Of a stretch of DNA of 64,000 nt, positions 24,901 to 32,578 are shown one piece after another. The stretch is taken from assembly GCA_036497285.1 (NCBI GenBank), contig DASXJR010000117.1, positions 1 to 64,000 of the forward strand, written 5' to 3'. The stretch is from RYN-133 sp036497285 (GTDB lineage: Bacteria; Actinomycetota; Actinomycetes; Mycobacteriales; Jatrophihabitantaceae). Position 1 is the first letter of the stretch. Each line of letters begins with the position of its first letter. Below the pieces are notes generated by a model. The model had not been told where the DNA came from and did not search any database. It worked only from the letters and a program-made list of their open reading frames with translations. Position numbers and translations under genes: made by a program.

Positions 24901-26671
24901 CGAGAAACACGCCGAACAGACCGCGGTCGGGGATGGTGCCGCCGCTGGTGACCGCGAGGCGCTGGGCACCGCGGCGTGAGGTGAGCTCGCCGGTGACGCG
25001 GTCCCAGACCAGCCGGGGACGCAGCTCGGCGAAGGCGTCGGACGGGTACCGGCCGGCGAGCATGTCGAGGGTTGCCTCGAGCGCGGAGCGGGGCAGCCCG
25101 GCGAACGGGGCGGCGCGCCGCACCAGTGCCTCGACGTCGTCGACGGTCATGGGCTCGAGCGCGAGCATCGCGACGATCTGCTGGGCCAGGACGTCGAGCG
25201 GGTTGCGCGGGTATCGCATCGCCTCGATGGCGCCCTCGCGCATGCGCTCGGCGACAACGGCACACTCGAGCAGGTCGCCGCGGAACTTTGGGAAGATCAC
25301 GCCGCGGCTCACTGCGCCGACCTGGTGTCCCGCGCGCCCTACGCGCTGCAGCCCCGATGCAACCGACGGCGGCGACTCGACCTGGACGACCAGATCGACT
25401 GCGCCCATGTCGATGCCGAGCTCGAGGCTGGAGGTGGCGACGACGGCTGGCAGCCGGCCGGCTTTGAGATCTTGCTCCACCAGCACGCGCTGCTCACGGC
25501 TCACCGACCCGTGATGCGCCCGCGCTACCACCCTTTCCGCCGGAGTCGGATCTTGTCTGCCCCGCTCGCTGCGCTCGGGGGGACCCTGCGATCCGAATCG
25601 CAAGCTCGCTTCGCTCGCGCGATCGGCGGAGTCGGACCGAAGCCCGTCCTCGCTGTCGCTCCTCGGGGCTTGATCCTCCCGATCGGCGGGGTAGCCAGAC
25701 CCCGATTGACCCATCAGTTGCGCCGGCGGCGTGTCATCGAGCGGCTGTGCCCCGGCGCGTTCGGAGGCGAGCTCGTTGAGGCGGGCGGTGAGGCGTTCGG
25801 CGAGGCGGCGTGAGTTGGCGAAGACGATCGTCGAGCGGTGCTGCTCGACCAGGTCGAGCACGCGTTCTTCCACGTGCGGCCAGATGCTCGCCCGCCTGCC
25901 GGCGCCGGCGGCCGGGCCGGACAGATCCTCGGTCAGCTCGCCGAGATTGCTCATGTCTTCGATGGGGACGACGACCTCGAGGTCGAAGGTCTTGTCGATC
26001 GGCGGCTGAACGACCGTGACCGGGCGCCCACCGGCGAGGAACGTCGCCACCTCGTCGACGGGACGGACGGTGGCCGACAGGCCGATGCGCTGCGCCGGCT
26101 GGTCGAGCAGCGCATCGAGGCGTTCGAGGCTCAGCGCCAGGTGCGCGCCGCGCTTGGTGGAGCACACCGCGTGGACCTCGTCGACGATCACGGTGTCGAC
26201 GCCGCGTAGCGACTCACGCGCCGCCGAGGTCAGCAGCAGGAACAGCGACTCGGGGGTGGTGATCAGAATGTCGGACGGGGTGCGGGCGAAGGCGCGCCGT
26301 TCATCGGCCGGGGTGTCGCCGGAGCGCATTGCGACGGTGACATCGGGCGCGGGCAGATCGAGCCGGGCGGCCGCCTGACGGATGCCGGCCAGTGGGGAAC
26401 GCAGGTTGCGCTCGACGTCGACTGCGAGCGCCTTGAGCGGACTGACGTAGAGCACCCGGCAGCGGCGCTTCGGGTCCGCGGGCCGGGGCTGGGCGGCGAG
26501 CCGGTCGAGCGCGGACAGGAACGCGGCGAGCGTCTTGCCGCTACCGGTCGGGGCGACGACCAGGGTGTGCTCGCCGCGAGCGATGGCATCCCACGCGCCC
26601 TCCTGGGCCGGCGTCGGGGCCGCGAAGGCGCCGTCGAGCCAGGCCTGGGTGGCAGCGGAGAAGCGGGTCAT
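21998..26671 (-). CDS. lhr: Lhr family ATP-dependent helicase (large form)
   Basis: About 1557 residues. Lhr is a 3'-5' DNA translocase/helicase induced by DNA damage in mycobacteria. Walker A A-P-T-G-S-G-K-T (40-47), V-D-E-V-H motif II (about 167), L-S-A-T motif III, and motif VI R-V-G-R-A-G-H (about 440). The C-terminal half has the Lhr winged-helix and core domains. Between the two RecA folds (about residues 310-375) lies a Ser/Glu/Arg-rich insertion encoded by hairpin-rich DNA. ATG 26671 is preferred; 26701 is an alternative. Slightly longer than typical mycobacterial Lhr. Confidence 0.93.
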   Translation of the reverse strand: MTRFSAATQAWLDGAFAAPTPAQEGAWDAIARGEHTLVVAPTGSGKTLAAFLSALDRLAAQPRPADPKRRCRVLYVSPLKALAVDVERNLRSPLAGIRQAAARLDLPAPDVTVAMRSGDTPADERRAFARTPSDILITTPESLFLLLTSAARESLRGVDTVIVDEVHAVCSTKRGAHLALSLERLDALLDQPAQRIGLSATVRPVDEVATFLAGGRPVTVVQPPIDKTFDLEVVVPIEDMSNLGELTEDLSGPAAGAGRRASIWPHVEERVLDLVEQHRSTIVFANSRRLAERLTARLNELASERAGAQPLDDTPPAQLMGQSGSGYPADREDQAPRSDSEDGLRSDSADRASEASLRFGSQGPPERSERGRQDPTPAERVVARAHHGSVSREQRVLVEQDLKAGRLPAVVATSSLELGIDMGAVDLVVQVESPPSVASGLQRVGRAGHQVGAVSRGVIFPKFRGDLLECAVVAERMREGAIEAMRYPRNPLDVLAQQIVAMLALEPMTVDDVEALVRRAAPFAGLPRSALEATLDMLAGRYPSDAFAELRPRLVWDRVTGELTSRRGAQRLAVTSGGTIPDRGLFGVFLAGGEGPGRRVGELDEEMVYESRVGDVFLLGSSSWRIEDITHDRVLVTPAPGQIGRMPFWKGDSPGRPVELGRALGAFLREVAQAEPDQARARATAAGLDEWGADNLIAYLAEQREATRHLPDDRTVLVERFRDELGDWRLVVHSPFGAPVNAPWALAIGARLRERFGLDVSSMHSDDGIVLRLPDTDGEVPGADLAVFEPDEIEPLVTAEVGNSALFASRFRECAARALLLPRRDPRRRTPLWQQRQRANQLLQVAAEFGDFPVVLEAMRECLQDVYDVPGLTGLMRDLTTRRVKVVEVETPTASPFARSLLFGYVGMFLYEGDAPLAERRAQALSLDSAMLAELLGATELRELLDADSLAEVEREISRLAPDRRARGRDGVHDLLRAVGDLTTEEATARGATAQDLAGLEETRRAIRVRIAGEQRWMAIEDAGRVRDALGTAIPVGVPEAFTEPVKDPLGDLVSRFARTHGPFHPSDVAARLGLGVAVVTTALARLATSGRIVQGEFRPDGVGTEWCDAEVLRMVRRRSLAALRKEVEPVPAAALARFIPAWQGVGARSSRGVDGVLRAVEQLAGVPLPASALESLVLPARVADYAPAMLDELTMSGEVVWTGAGSLAGNDGWVVLAPTELAPLLLPPLDPIDGLAADLLAALDPGSAVFFRALADRVGAGSDDDVATVVWDLVWAGALTNDTLAPVRARLDGGSRTAHARRPRPPRTRYGRYGGLAGIPTTSPSRTGVPFTMSGRWSALSPRDDDPTRRALSAADTLLDRYGLVTRGSVGAERITGGFSAVYPVLKAAEESGRARRGYFVDGLGAAQFALPGAVDRLRGQARPDDVRDAAPALVLAATDPANPYGAALPWPKQPPADGGGRGHQPARKAGALVVSVDGGCVLYVERGGRTLLSFTDEPAALQPAADALALAVRDGALGKLAVERADGVPIVASPLGAALESAGFRPTPRGLRLRG
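25540..25720 (-). repeat. Hairpin-rich in-frame insertion within lhr
   Basis: A run of short inverted repeats lies inside the coding sequence: CCCCG...CGGGG (25560-25580), TGCGAT...ATCGCA (25587-25602), AAGCCC...GGGCTT (about 25640-25671) and GGGGT...ACCCC (about 25688-25703). Related words such as GCTCGCTTCGCTCGC and GATCGGCGG recur. The encoded peptide is low-complexity and charged, consistent with a loop between helicase domains. This is what a palindromic repeat inserted in frame would look like. Confidence 0.5.
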
Positions 26672-26710
26672 GGCTTCCAGTCTGCCGCGCAGGTGTGACA
26701 TCCGATCCGG

Positions 26711-26763
26711 CTTGGCCCCGCAGCCGGGTCCGGCGCGGCGTGTCGCCCTGCTGAGGGGCCAAG
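26711..26763. terminator. Inverted repeat between the GNAT and lhr genes
   Basis: CTTGGCCCC (26711-26719) and GGGGCCAAG (26755-26763), a perfect 9-base pair with a long structured GC-rich loop. It lies just after the stop of the upstream minus-strand GNAT gene (26769) and before lhr, fitting a terminator or an attenuating structure. Confidence 0.4.
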
Positions 26764-26768
26764 CTTCG

Positions 26769-27380
26769 TCAACCGGCGAGGCGTGCGGTCAGCCGGTCGT
26801 GGGCGTCCGGCCAGTCGTCGTCGGTCATCGAGTACTGCACGGTGTCACGCCAGGTGCCGTCCCGCCGGATTCGGTGCTTGCGCAGCACGCCCTCCCGGGT
26901 GGCGCCCAGCCGGGCGATCGCCGCCTGCGACCGTTCGTTGTAGATGTCGGTGTGCCACACCACCCGAGCACAACCCAGCACGTCGAACGCGTGGCGCAAC
27001 AGCAACAGCTTCGACTCGGTGTTGTGCCCGGTGCGCCACCAGCGTTTGCCCAGCCAGGTGAATCCGATCGCCACCGTCCGAACCGCCGGAAACACGTCGT
27101 AGAGCGACGTGCTGCCGGCGAACTCCCCGGTCCGGACATCGATCTGGGCATACGCGAAACGCTCGCCGCGCGCCCGGGCCGAGCACGCCGCCGCGATCTG
27201 CGCGGACGCTTGCGCCACTGTCGAGGGCGCCGCGACGGTCATCCAGCGGAACACCTCCGGGCCCTCGGCGCTCGAACCGGCCGCGGCGAGGTAGCCGGGT
27301 GCGTGCTCGACGACCAGCGGTTCCAGCCTGATCAACGATCCGGTCAGGACGGGCAGGGTGTACCACTCGTCGGCGTTCAC
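26769..27380 (-). CDS. RimJ/RimL-type GNAT acetyltransferase
   Basis: 203 residues. L-T-G-S-L-I-R-L-E-P-L start, I-G-F-T-W-L-G-K-R-W-W-R-T-G-H-N-T-E-S-K-L-L-L-L-R-H-A-F is the acetyl-CoA region typical of the RimJ/RimL branch, followed by R-V-V-W-H-T-D-I-Y-N-E-R-S-Q-A-A-I-A-R-L-G-A. Such enzymes acetylate protein N-termini or small amines; target unknown. GTG 27380 is chosen because it fits the conserved N-terminal strand. It lies beside the decayed regulator. Confidence 0.9.
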   Translation of the reverse strand: MNADEWYTLPVLTGSLIRLEPLVVEHAPGYLAAAGSSAEGPEVFRWMTVAAPSTVAQASAQIAAACSARARGERFAYAQIDVRTGEFAGSTSLYDVFPAVRTVAIGFTWLGKRWWRTGHNTESKLLLLRHAFDVLGCARVVWHTDIYNERSQAAIARLGATREGVLRKHRIRRDGTWRDTVQYSMTDDDWPDAHDRLTARLAG

Positions 27381-27427
27381 GTGCCTGATCCTGGCAGCAC
27401 GGGTCGGCCGGGCGAGCGGGCCGTTCA

Positions 27428-27623
27428 ACCGTGCCGCCCGCCGCATGGTGGCGCCGCAGCGCCTCGAGCAGCGCGGCGGGCATCACGCCGTGGTCGCGCA
27501 ACCGCTCGCCACGCCAGCCGGGCACCACAAGCAGGTCGTCCCGACCGAGGTCGGGGAATGCGCCGGTCCACCGAGGTCGAGCAGGTGTACTCCCGGGACC
27601 AGGACGAAGACGACTGTGGTCAC
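27428..27623 (-). pseudogene. Decayed GlxA-family (DJ-1/GATase1-AraC) regulator
   Basis: From the GTG at 27623 the frame reads V-T-T-V-V-F-V-L-V-P-G-V-H-L-L-D-L-G-G-P-A-H, the start of GlxA-type regulators. A +1 frame then gives D-D-L-L-V-V-P-G-W-R-G-E-R-L-R-D-H and L-L-E-A-L-R-R-H-H-A-A-G-G-T-V, a block that normally lies about 60-80 residues later. The intervening part and the whole C-terminal AraC DNA-binding domain are missing. The GTG overlaps the isochorismatase stop (GTGA), so this was once an operon. Confidence 0.7.
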
Positions 27624-28165
27624 GATCCGGTCAGATCGGCTACCACGTCGTCGGTGGTGGCGATCGTCGCGAACTCGCGCTCGCGCAACACCCGTTCGGT
27701 GCGGTCGATGATGTCTGCAGCGGACAGCCCTTCGATCCCGGAGGTAGTCGTCGCGTCGGTGACGAACGTGACGTCGAAGCCGAGGTCGGCGGCCACGCGG
27801 GCGGTGGTCTCGCAACACTGCTCGGTGCGGATCCCGCACACGATCAGGTCGCGCAGCCCGTGCATGACGAGGTACTGCTGCAGATTCGTCGTCGTGAACG
27901 CATTGACGGACGTCTTGGTGATGACCGGTTCATCACCGTCCGGTTTGAGCTCGGCCATGATCCGGACGTCGCCACCGGCCGGGTCGAAGGCTCCACCCGT
28001 ACCGGGCTCGGCGTGCAACAGCCATACGACCCGTTCGCCGGCAGCGCGCGCCGCCTCGACGAGCCGGCCGACAGGTTCGGTGATCTGCTGGTTGGCCATC
28101 TCTGACCACGATGGGTGGGCCCGGAAGGATTCCTGGACGTCGATGACGAGAAGCGCTCGGTTCAT
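27620..28165 (-). CDS. Isochorismatase-family cysteine hydrolase
   Basis: 181 residues. A-L-L-V-I-D-V-Q (catalytic Asp near 8), K near 95 in V-I-T-K-T-S-V-N-A-F, and C near 123 in C-G-I-R-T-E-Q-C-C-E form the Asp-Lys-Cys triad of the superfamily. Members include nicotinamidases and uncharacterised amidohydrolases; the R-T-E-Q-C pattern is not diagnostic. ATG 28165 is chosen to begin at the conserved first strand. Its former partner, a GlxA-like regulator, is now a pseudogene. Confidence 0.9.
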   Translation of the reverse strand: MNRALLVIDVQESFRAHPSWSEMANQQITEPVGRLVEAARAAGERVVWLLHAEPGTGGAFDPAGGDVRIMAELKPDGDEPVITKTSVNAFTTTNLQQYLVMHGLRDLIVCGIRTEQCCETTARVAADLGFDVTFVTDATTTSGIEGLSAADIIDRTERVLREREFATIATTDDVVADLTGS

Positions 28166-28219
28166 GCCGTCCATCGTGGGCCGTGAAGGCACCTGCGCGC
28201 CAGGCTCGATCGTGCCGAG

Positions 28220-28370
28220 GACCGGACGGATCCGGTCACATCGACCTGGGCCCGGCAGTTGAGTGCTTTGCCCCGCGTGAGCACGCGATTCGCGTCGGTC
28301 AGCGCGCGTTAGCGGGGCAAGACGGCCGACTCGGAGGAGACGGCTGGGTGCTCTGCCCCCGTGCGGGAGC
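28220..28370. repeat. Intergenic inverted and direct repeats before the DUF3046 gene
   Basis: The 231-base gap 28178-28408 has no credible gene. It holds GACCGGA/TCCGGTC (28220-28237) and TTGCCCCGC/GCGGGGCAA (28268-28276, 28312-28320). A partial direct copy of the GTGCTTTGCCCCGCGTG stretch (28263-28279) appears as GTGCTCTGCCCCCGTG near 28348-28363. Probably terminator-like structure between diverging transcription units. Confidence 0.45.
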
Positions 28371-28396
28371 GCGCCGGCCGTGTCCGCCGTCTTACG

Positions 28397-28402
28397 TAGG
28401 CT
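28397..28402 (+). promoter_or_regulatory. -10 element of the DUF3046 gene (leaderless)
   Basis: TAGGCT ends six bases before the GTG at 28409, with no ribosome binding site. Confidence 0.45.
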
Positions 28403-28408
28403 GGACGG

Positions 28409-28600
28409 GTGCGATTGACGGAATTCTGGAGACGGATGGACGAGCGTTTCGGCGCGAGCTACTCACGTAGTGTCGCGGCCGACTACCGGCTTCCGGAACT
28501 CGGCTCGACGATCGACGAGGCGCTGCGTGCGGGCGTCGAGGCCAAAGAAGTGTGGCGGGCCGTATGTACCGAGTTCGCCATGCCGGCGCACCTCATCTGA
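28409..28600 (+). CDS. DUF3046 family protein
   Basis: 63 residues, M-R-L-T-E-F-W-R-R-M-D-E-R-F-G at the start and a C-terminal V-W-R-A-V-C-T-E-F-A-M-P-A-H-L. This matches the small DUF3046 family conserved next to recA in actinobacteria (Rv2738c in mycobacteria). Function unknown. Leaderless GTG start. The recA SOS box lies about 50 bases after its stop. Confidence 0.88.
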   Translation: MRLTEFWRRMDERFGASYSRSVAADYRLPELGSTIDEALRAGVEAKEVWRAVCTEFAMPAHLI

Positions 28601-28647
28601 GCTTCTCGAAGTTCTCGCACCGACACGCCGTGCACCTCCTACTTCTT

Positions 28648-28661
28648 CGAACAGGTGTTCG
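28648..28661. promoter_or_regulatory. SOS box (LexA operator) of recA
   Basis: CGAAC-AGGT-GTTCG, a perfect match to the Gram-positive/actinobacterial LexA box CGAAC-N4-GTTCG. A TAGCCT -10 box follows at 28663-28668. The remaining ~130 bases to the recA ATG form the 5' leader. Confidence 0.88.
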
Positions 28662-28798
28662 CTAGCCTGCTGTGCATAACGCGAATCGGCTGTCCACAGC
28701 TCGGCGATTCGCGCCGAAGTTGTCGGTGGTCCGTCCTAGCGTCGACGACACCAGTCAGCACCAACCAAGCATGACCACATTCTTCGAAGGGGATCTCG

Positions 28799-29845
28799 AT
28801 GGCAGCCATGGACAGGAACAAGGCGCTCGACGTCGCCCTGGCACAGATCGACAAGCAGTTCGGCAAGGGTTCGGTGATGCGCCTCGGTGAGCGGGCGGCC
28901 GCGCCGATCGAGGTGATCCCGACCGGCTCGATCGCGCTCGACGTCGCGCTCGGCATCGGCGGGCTGCCCCGTGGCCGGGTGATCGAGGTGTACGGCCCGG
29001 AATCGTCCGGTAAGACGACGGTGGCGCTGCACGCGGTCGCCAACGCGCAGGCCGGCGGCGGTGTCGCAGCGTTCATCGACGCCGAGCACGCCCTCGACCC
29101 GGAGTACGCGCGAGCGCTGGGTGTCGACACCGACGCGCTGCTGGTGAGCCAGCCCGACACCGGTGAGCAGGCGCTCGAGATCGCCGACATGCTGATCCGC
29201 TCCGGTGCACTGGACATCATCGTCATCGACTCGGTGGCCGCGCTGGTGCCCCGCGCCGAGATCGAGGGCGAGATGGGTGACAGCCACGTCGGTCTGCAGG
29301 CCCGCCTGATGAGCCAGGCGTTGCGCAAGCTCACCGGTGCGCTGAGCTCGTCGGGAACGACGGCCATCTTCATCAACCAGCTGCGCGAGAAGATCGGCGT
29401 TATGTTCGGCTCGCCCGAGACCACGACCGGTGGTCGGGCGCTGAAGTTCTACGCGTCGGTGCGCCTGGACGTGCGCCGCATCGAGACGCTCAAGGACGGC
29501 ACCGACGCGGTCGGTAACCGCACTCGCGTCAAGGTGGTCAAGAACAAGGTGGCCCCGCCGTTCAAGCAGGCCGAGTTCGACATCGTCTACGGCCAGGGCA
29601 TCAGCCGCGAGGGCTCGCTGATCGACGTCGGGGTCGAGCAGGGCCTGATCAAGAAGTCCGGCGCCTGGTACACCTACGACTCCGACCAACTCGGCCAGGG
29701 CAAGGAGAACGTGCGCAACTTCCTGCGCGACAACCCCGACCTCGCCGACGAGATCGAGAAGAAGATCAAGGAGAAGCTGGGCGTGGGTGCCCAGGTCGAC
29801 GACAGCTCACCGATCGACCTCGCCCCGGCCCCGGTCGACTTCTGA
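28799..29845 (+). CDS. recA: Recombinase RecA
   Basis: 348 residues. ATP-dependent strand-exchange protein and co-protease for LexA. Walker A G-P-E-S-S-G-K-T at 66-73; A-L-x-P-R-A-E-I-E-G-E-M-G-D-S (about 157-171) and the L2 loop I-N-Q-L-R-E-K-I-G-V-M-F-G-S-P-E-T (about 194-210) are intact. No intein interrupts the gene, unlike in some mycobacteria. GAAGGGG precedes the ATG by seven bases. SOS box upstream; recX follows after four bases. Confidence 0.98.
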   Translation: MAAMDRNKALDVALAQIDKQFGKGSVMRLGERAAAPIEVIPTGSIALDVALGIGGLPRGRVIEVYGPESSGKTTVALHAVANAQAGGGVAAFIDAEHALDPEYARALGVDTDALLVSQPDTGEQALEIADMLIRSGALDIIVIDSVAALVPRAEIEGEMGDSHVGLQARLMSQALRKLTGALSSSGTTAIFINQLREKIGVMFGSPETTTGGRALKFYASVRLDVRRIETLKDGTDAVGNRTRVKVVKNKVAPPFKQAEFDIVYGQGISREGSLIDVGVEQGLIKKSGAWYTYDSDQLGQGKENVRNFLRDNPDLADEIEKKIKEKLGVGAQVDDSSPIDLAPAPVDF

Positions 29846-29849
29846 CTTC

Positions 29850-30389
29850 ATGGGCGCACCCGCTGACGAAGACCCACAGGCTGCCGGCCCACCCGGCGAC
29901 CCCGACGAGGTCGCGCGCATCGTCTGCCTGCGCATGCTCGACCGGCGCGCGTACACCCGCGCGGAACTGACCACCGCACTGCGCAAGCGGGGAGTGCCTG
30001 ACGAGTCGGCGCAGCGGGTGCTCGACCGGTTCGCCGAGCTCAAGCTGATCGACGACGCCGCGCTGGCCGACGGGTACGCGCTGGCCCAGCACCAAGACCG
30101 CGGGCTGGCGGGCCGAGCGGTGGCGCTCAAACTGCGGCAGCGCGGCGTCGACGAGCACTCCGTACGCAGCGCGGTCGCGCAGATCGATCGCGAGAGCGAG
30201 GTCGCGGCCGCCACCGCGCTCGTGCAGCGGCGGCTGCGCTCACTGCGCGAACTGCCCGAACCGGTGCAGGCCCGGCGTCTGGTCGGCCTCCTCGGCCGCA
30301 AGGGCTACTCGCCGGGCCTTGCGCACGAGGTCGTCCGCGGGGTGCTGCACTCGCTCGATGGCGAGGTCGAGGACTTTCCGCTCGATTGA
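29850..30389 (+). CDS. recX: Regulatory protein RecX
   Basis: 179 residues. RecX modulates RecA filaments. Three helical repeats are seen, starting with A-R-I-V-C-L-R-M-L-D-R-R-A-Y-T-R-A-E-L (about 24-42), then V-L-D-R-F-A-E-L-K-L-I-D-D-A-A-L-A-D (about 59-76) and R-L-V-G-L-L-G-R-K-G-Y-S-P near 145. The ATG lies five bases after the recA stop, so both are in one transcript. Confidence 0.95.
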   Translation: MGAPADEDPQAAGPPGDPDEVARIVCLRMLDRRAYTRAELTTALRKRGVPDESAQRVLDRFAELKLIDDAALADGYALAQHQDRGLAGRAVALKLRQRGVDEHSVRSAVAQIDRESEVAAATALVQRRLRSLRELPEPVQARRLVGLLGRKGYSPGLAHEVVRGVLHSLDGEVEDFPLD

Positions 30390-30798
30390 CCCGCACCTGC
30401 GGGCGGTTTCACTGGGCGCCGGGTGTGTCCGCGGACGACGGTCGGCGCTGAGGCGACCCTCGGTTCGCCGTCAGGCGCGACACACCGTGACGCATACACA
30501 GCGCGCTCACTTGATTTGTGCGATGTCCATTCCTAACCTCGGGTTACCAGGAGTTTCGCGAAATTCAACATTCTGACCCGATCACGACCCCCGGAGTCCG
30601 GGCAGCGTGCGACGCGAAGCGTCGTCCATAGCCAGATCCGCCGAGCGAGGAAGGTGGCACCATCCCCGCCGCGACTCGGTGCGGCGGGCCCCAGAGTGTT
30701 GCTGAACCCGGCAGCCGTCCATTCGTCGTTCCCGAGTCGCGTCTCCTGGGGCCGGTGCGCCGCACCGGTCGAAACACGCAGAACAGGAGGCGCAGGCG
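30390..30798 (+). other. Structured 409-base gap between recX and rny
   Basis: No convincing gene. It contains several short hairpins: CCCGG/CCGGG near 30590, GACGC/GCGTC near 30610-30626, CCCGCCGC/GCGGCGGG near 30667-30690 and CCGGTGC/GCACCGG near 30751-30768. A 17-codon ATG frame starts near 30522 but has no supporting features. The region presumably holds the recX terminator and the rny promoter with a long leader, which could be a target of RNase Y self-control. AGGAGG precedes the rny ATG. Confidence 0.4.
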
Positions 30799-32574
30799 AT
30801 GGTTGGGGTCTGGTACGCCGCCGTTGCCGGGGCTTTCCTGCTCGGATTGCTGTTCGTCCTCGCCTATTCACGCCGGGGCGCGCGTGCCCGACACGCCGAT
30901 CCGCAGCCGACGGCCGTCGAGGTCGTCGCTCGCGAAGACGTCGTAGCACCCGGCCCCGAGCGCAGCTACGACAACGACGCCGTCGCGCACCGTGCCCAGG
31001 TACACGCGGAGACCGAAGCCCTGCACCACGCCGCCGAGGCCGAAGCCGAAGCGACGCTGCGCGCGGCCCGGGCCGAAGCCCAGGCAGCCACGCTCGAAGC
31101 GCATGCCACCCGCACCCGGGCCGATGCCGAGTCAGTGGACATCCTCGCCGAGGCCCGCTCGGCGGCCCAGCAGGAGATCGCCCGGCTCACCGCCGACGCG
31201 CGCCGCCTCGACGCCGAACTGTCCGAGCGCGACCGGCGCATCCATGACACCGAGACCCGTCTGGAGTCGGAGGATCGTCGGCTGACCGGTGAGGCCGCCG
31301 ACCTCGACAAGGCGATCGCCGCGCTCAACAGCAGGCAGCGGGATCTCGACACCCGCGAGGCCGATTTGTCCCAGCGCCTCGACGAGCTCGCCGAGCGCTC
31401 AACCCTGCTCGAGCAACGTCGGGGCGAGCATGAGCGCGAACTCGAGCGGGTGGCCGGACTCACCGCGGACCAGGCCAAGTCAGAGCTGATGACCAGTGTC
31501 GAGGCCACTGCCCGGCGCGAGGCGGCGGTGCTCGTACGCACCATCGAGAACGAGGCCCGCACCGAGGGCACCGCGAAGGCCCGCGAGATCGTGGTCGAAG
31601 CGGTGCAGCGCGTCGCCAGCGAACAGACCACCGAGACCGTAGTCAGCGTCATGCACCTCCCCAGCGACGACATGAAGGGCCGGATCATCGGGCGCGAAGG
31701 CCGCAACATCCGCGCCTACGAGACGGTCACCGGCGTCAACCTGATCATCGATGACACCCCCGAAGCGGTCCTGCTGTCCTGCTTCGACCCGGTGCGCCGC
31801 GAGGTGGGCCGGCTCACCCTCGAGCGGCTGGTGCTCGACGGACGCATCCACCCGCACCGCATCGAGGAGGCGTACGAGCAGAGCAAGCTCGAGGTCGACG
31901 AGCTGTGCTTACGCGCTGCCCGCGACGCCCTTGCCGACGTGGGTATCACCGACCTGGACGAGCGGTTGCTGCCCACCCTCGGCCGGCTCAAGTACCGCAC
32001 CAGCTACGGACAGAATGTGCTCGGCCACCTCATCGAGACCGCGCACATCGCCGGAGTCATGGCTGCAGAACTGGGGCTCGAGCCCACTTTGATCAAGCGG
32101 TGCGCTTTCCTGCACGACATCGGCAAGGCGCTCACGCACGAGGTCGAAGGCAGCCACGCGATCGTCGGCGCCGAACTGTTGCGCAAGTACGGCGAGGACG
32201 AAGCGGTCGCACATGCGGTTGAGGCGCACCACAACGAGGTGCAGCCCAAGACGATCGAGGCCGTGCTCACCCAGGCCTCGGATACCTGCTCGGCCGCCCG
32301 GCCCGGCGCCCGGCGCGAATCGCTCGAGGCCTACGTCAAGCGGCTGGCCCGCATCGAAGAGATCGCCACCGCGCGACCTGGCGTCGAGAAGGTGTTCGCC
32401 ATGCAGTCCGGCCGCGAGGTCCGGGTGATGGTGCAGCCGAGCGAGGTCGACGACCTCGCCGCTTCGGTGATCGCTCGCGAGATCGCCAAGCAGATCGAGG
32501 ACGAGCTGACTTACCCAGGGCAGATCCGGGTGACCGTCGTCCGCGAGTCGCGCTCGACCGAGATCGCCCATTAG
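30799..32574 (+). CDS. rny: Ribonuclease Y
   Basis: 591 residues. Membrane-anchored endoribonuclease that starts mRNA decay. One N-terminal membrane helix (about 5-23), a long coiled coil (about 65-230), a KH domain with G-R-I-I-G-R-E-G-R-N-I-R (about 294-305) and an HD domain with H-D-I-G-K-A (about 440). The usual length is about 520; the extra residues are in the coiled coil. Many actinobacteria rely on RNase E and J, so RNase Y here, with no RNase J gene in its usual place, is notable. Confidence 0.96.
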   Translation: MVGVWYAAVAGAFLLGLLFVLAYSRRGARARHADPQPTAVEVVAREDVVAPGPERSYDNDAVAHRAQVHAETEALHHAAEAEAEATLRAARAEAQAATLEAHATRTRADAESVDILAEARSAAQQEIARLTADARRLDAELSERDRRIHDTETRLESEDRRLTGEAADLDKAIAALNSRQRDLDTREADLSQRLDELAERSTLLEQRRGEHERELERVAGLTADQAKSELMTSVEATARREAAVLVRTIENEARTEGTAKAREIVVEAVQRVASEQTTETVVSVMHLPSDDMKGRIIGREGRNIRAYETVTGVNLIIDDTPEAVLLSCFDPVRREVGRLTLERLVLDGRIHPHRIEEAYEQSKLEVDELCLRAARDALADVGITDLDERLLPTLGRLKYRTSYGQNVLGHLIETAHIAGVMAAELGLEPTLIKRCAFLHDIGKALTHEVEGSHAIVGAELLRKYGEDEAVAHAVEAHHNEVQPKTIEAVLTQASDTCSAARPGARRESLEAYVKRLARIEEIATARPGVEKVFAMQSGREVRVMVQPSEVDDLAASVIAREIAKQIEDELTYPGQIRVTVVRESRSTEIAH

Positions 32575-32578
32575 CGCG

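Noticed and set aside
30640..30665. AAGGTGGCACC stretch resembling a T-box antiterminator
   Set aside because: No upstream stem I/specifier loop and no aminoacyl-tRNA or amino-acid gene follows; rny is not a known T-box target.
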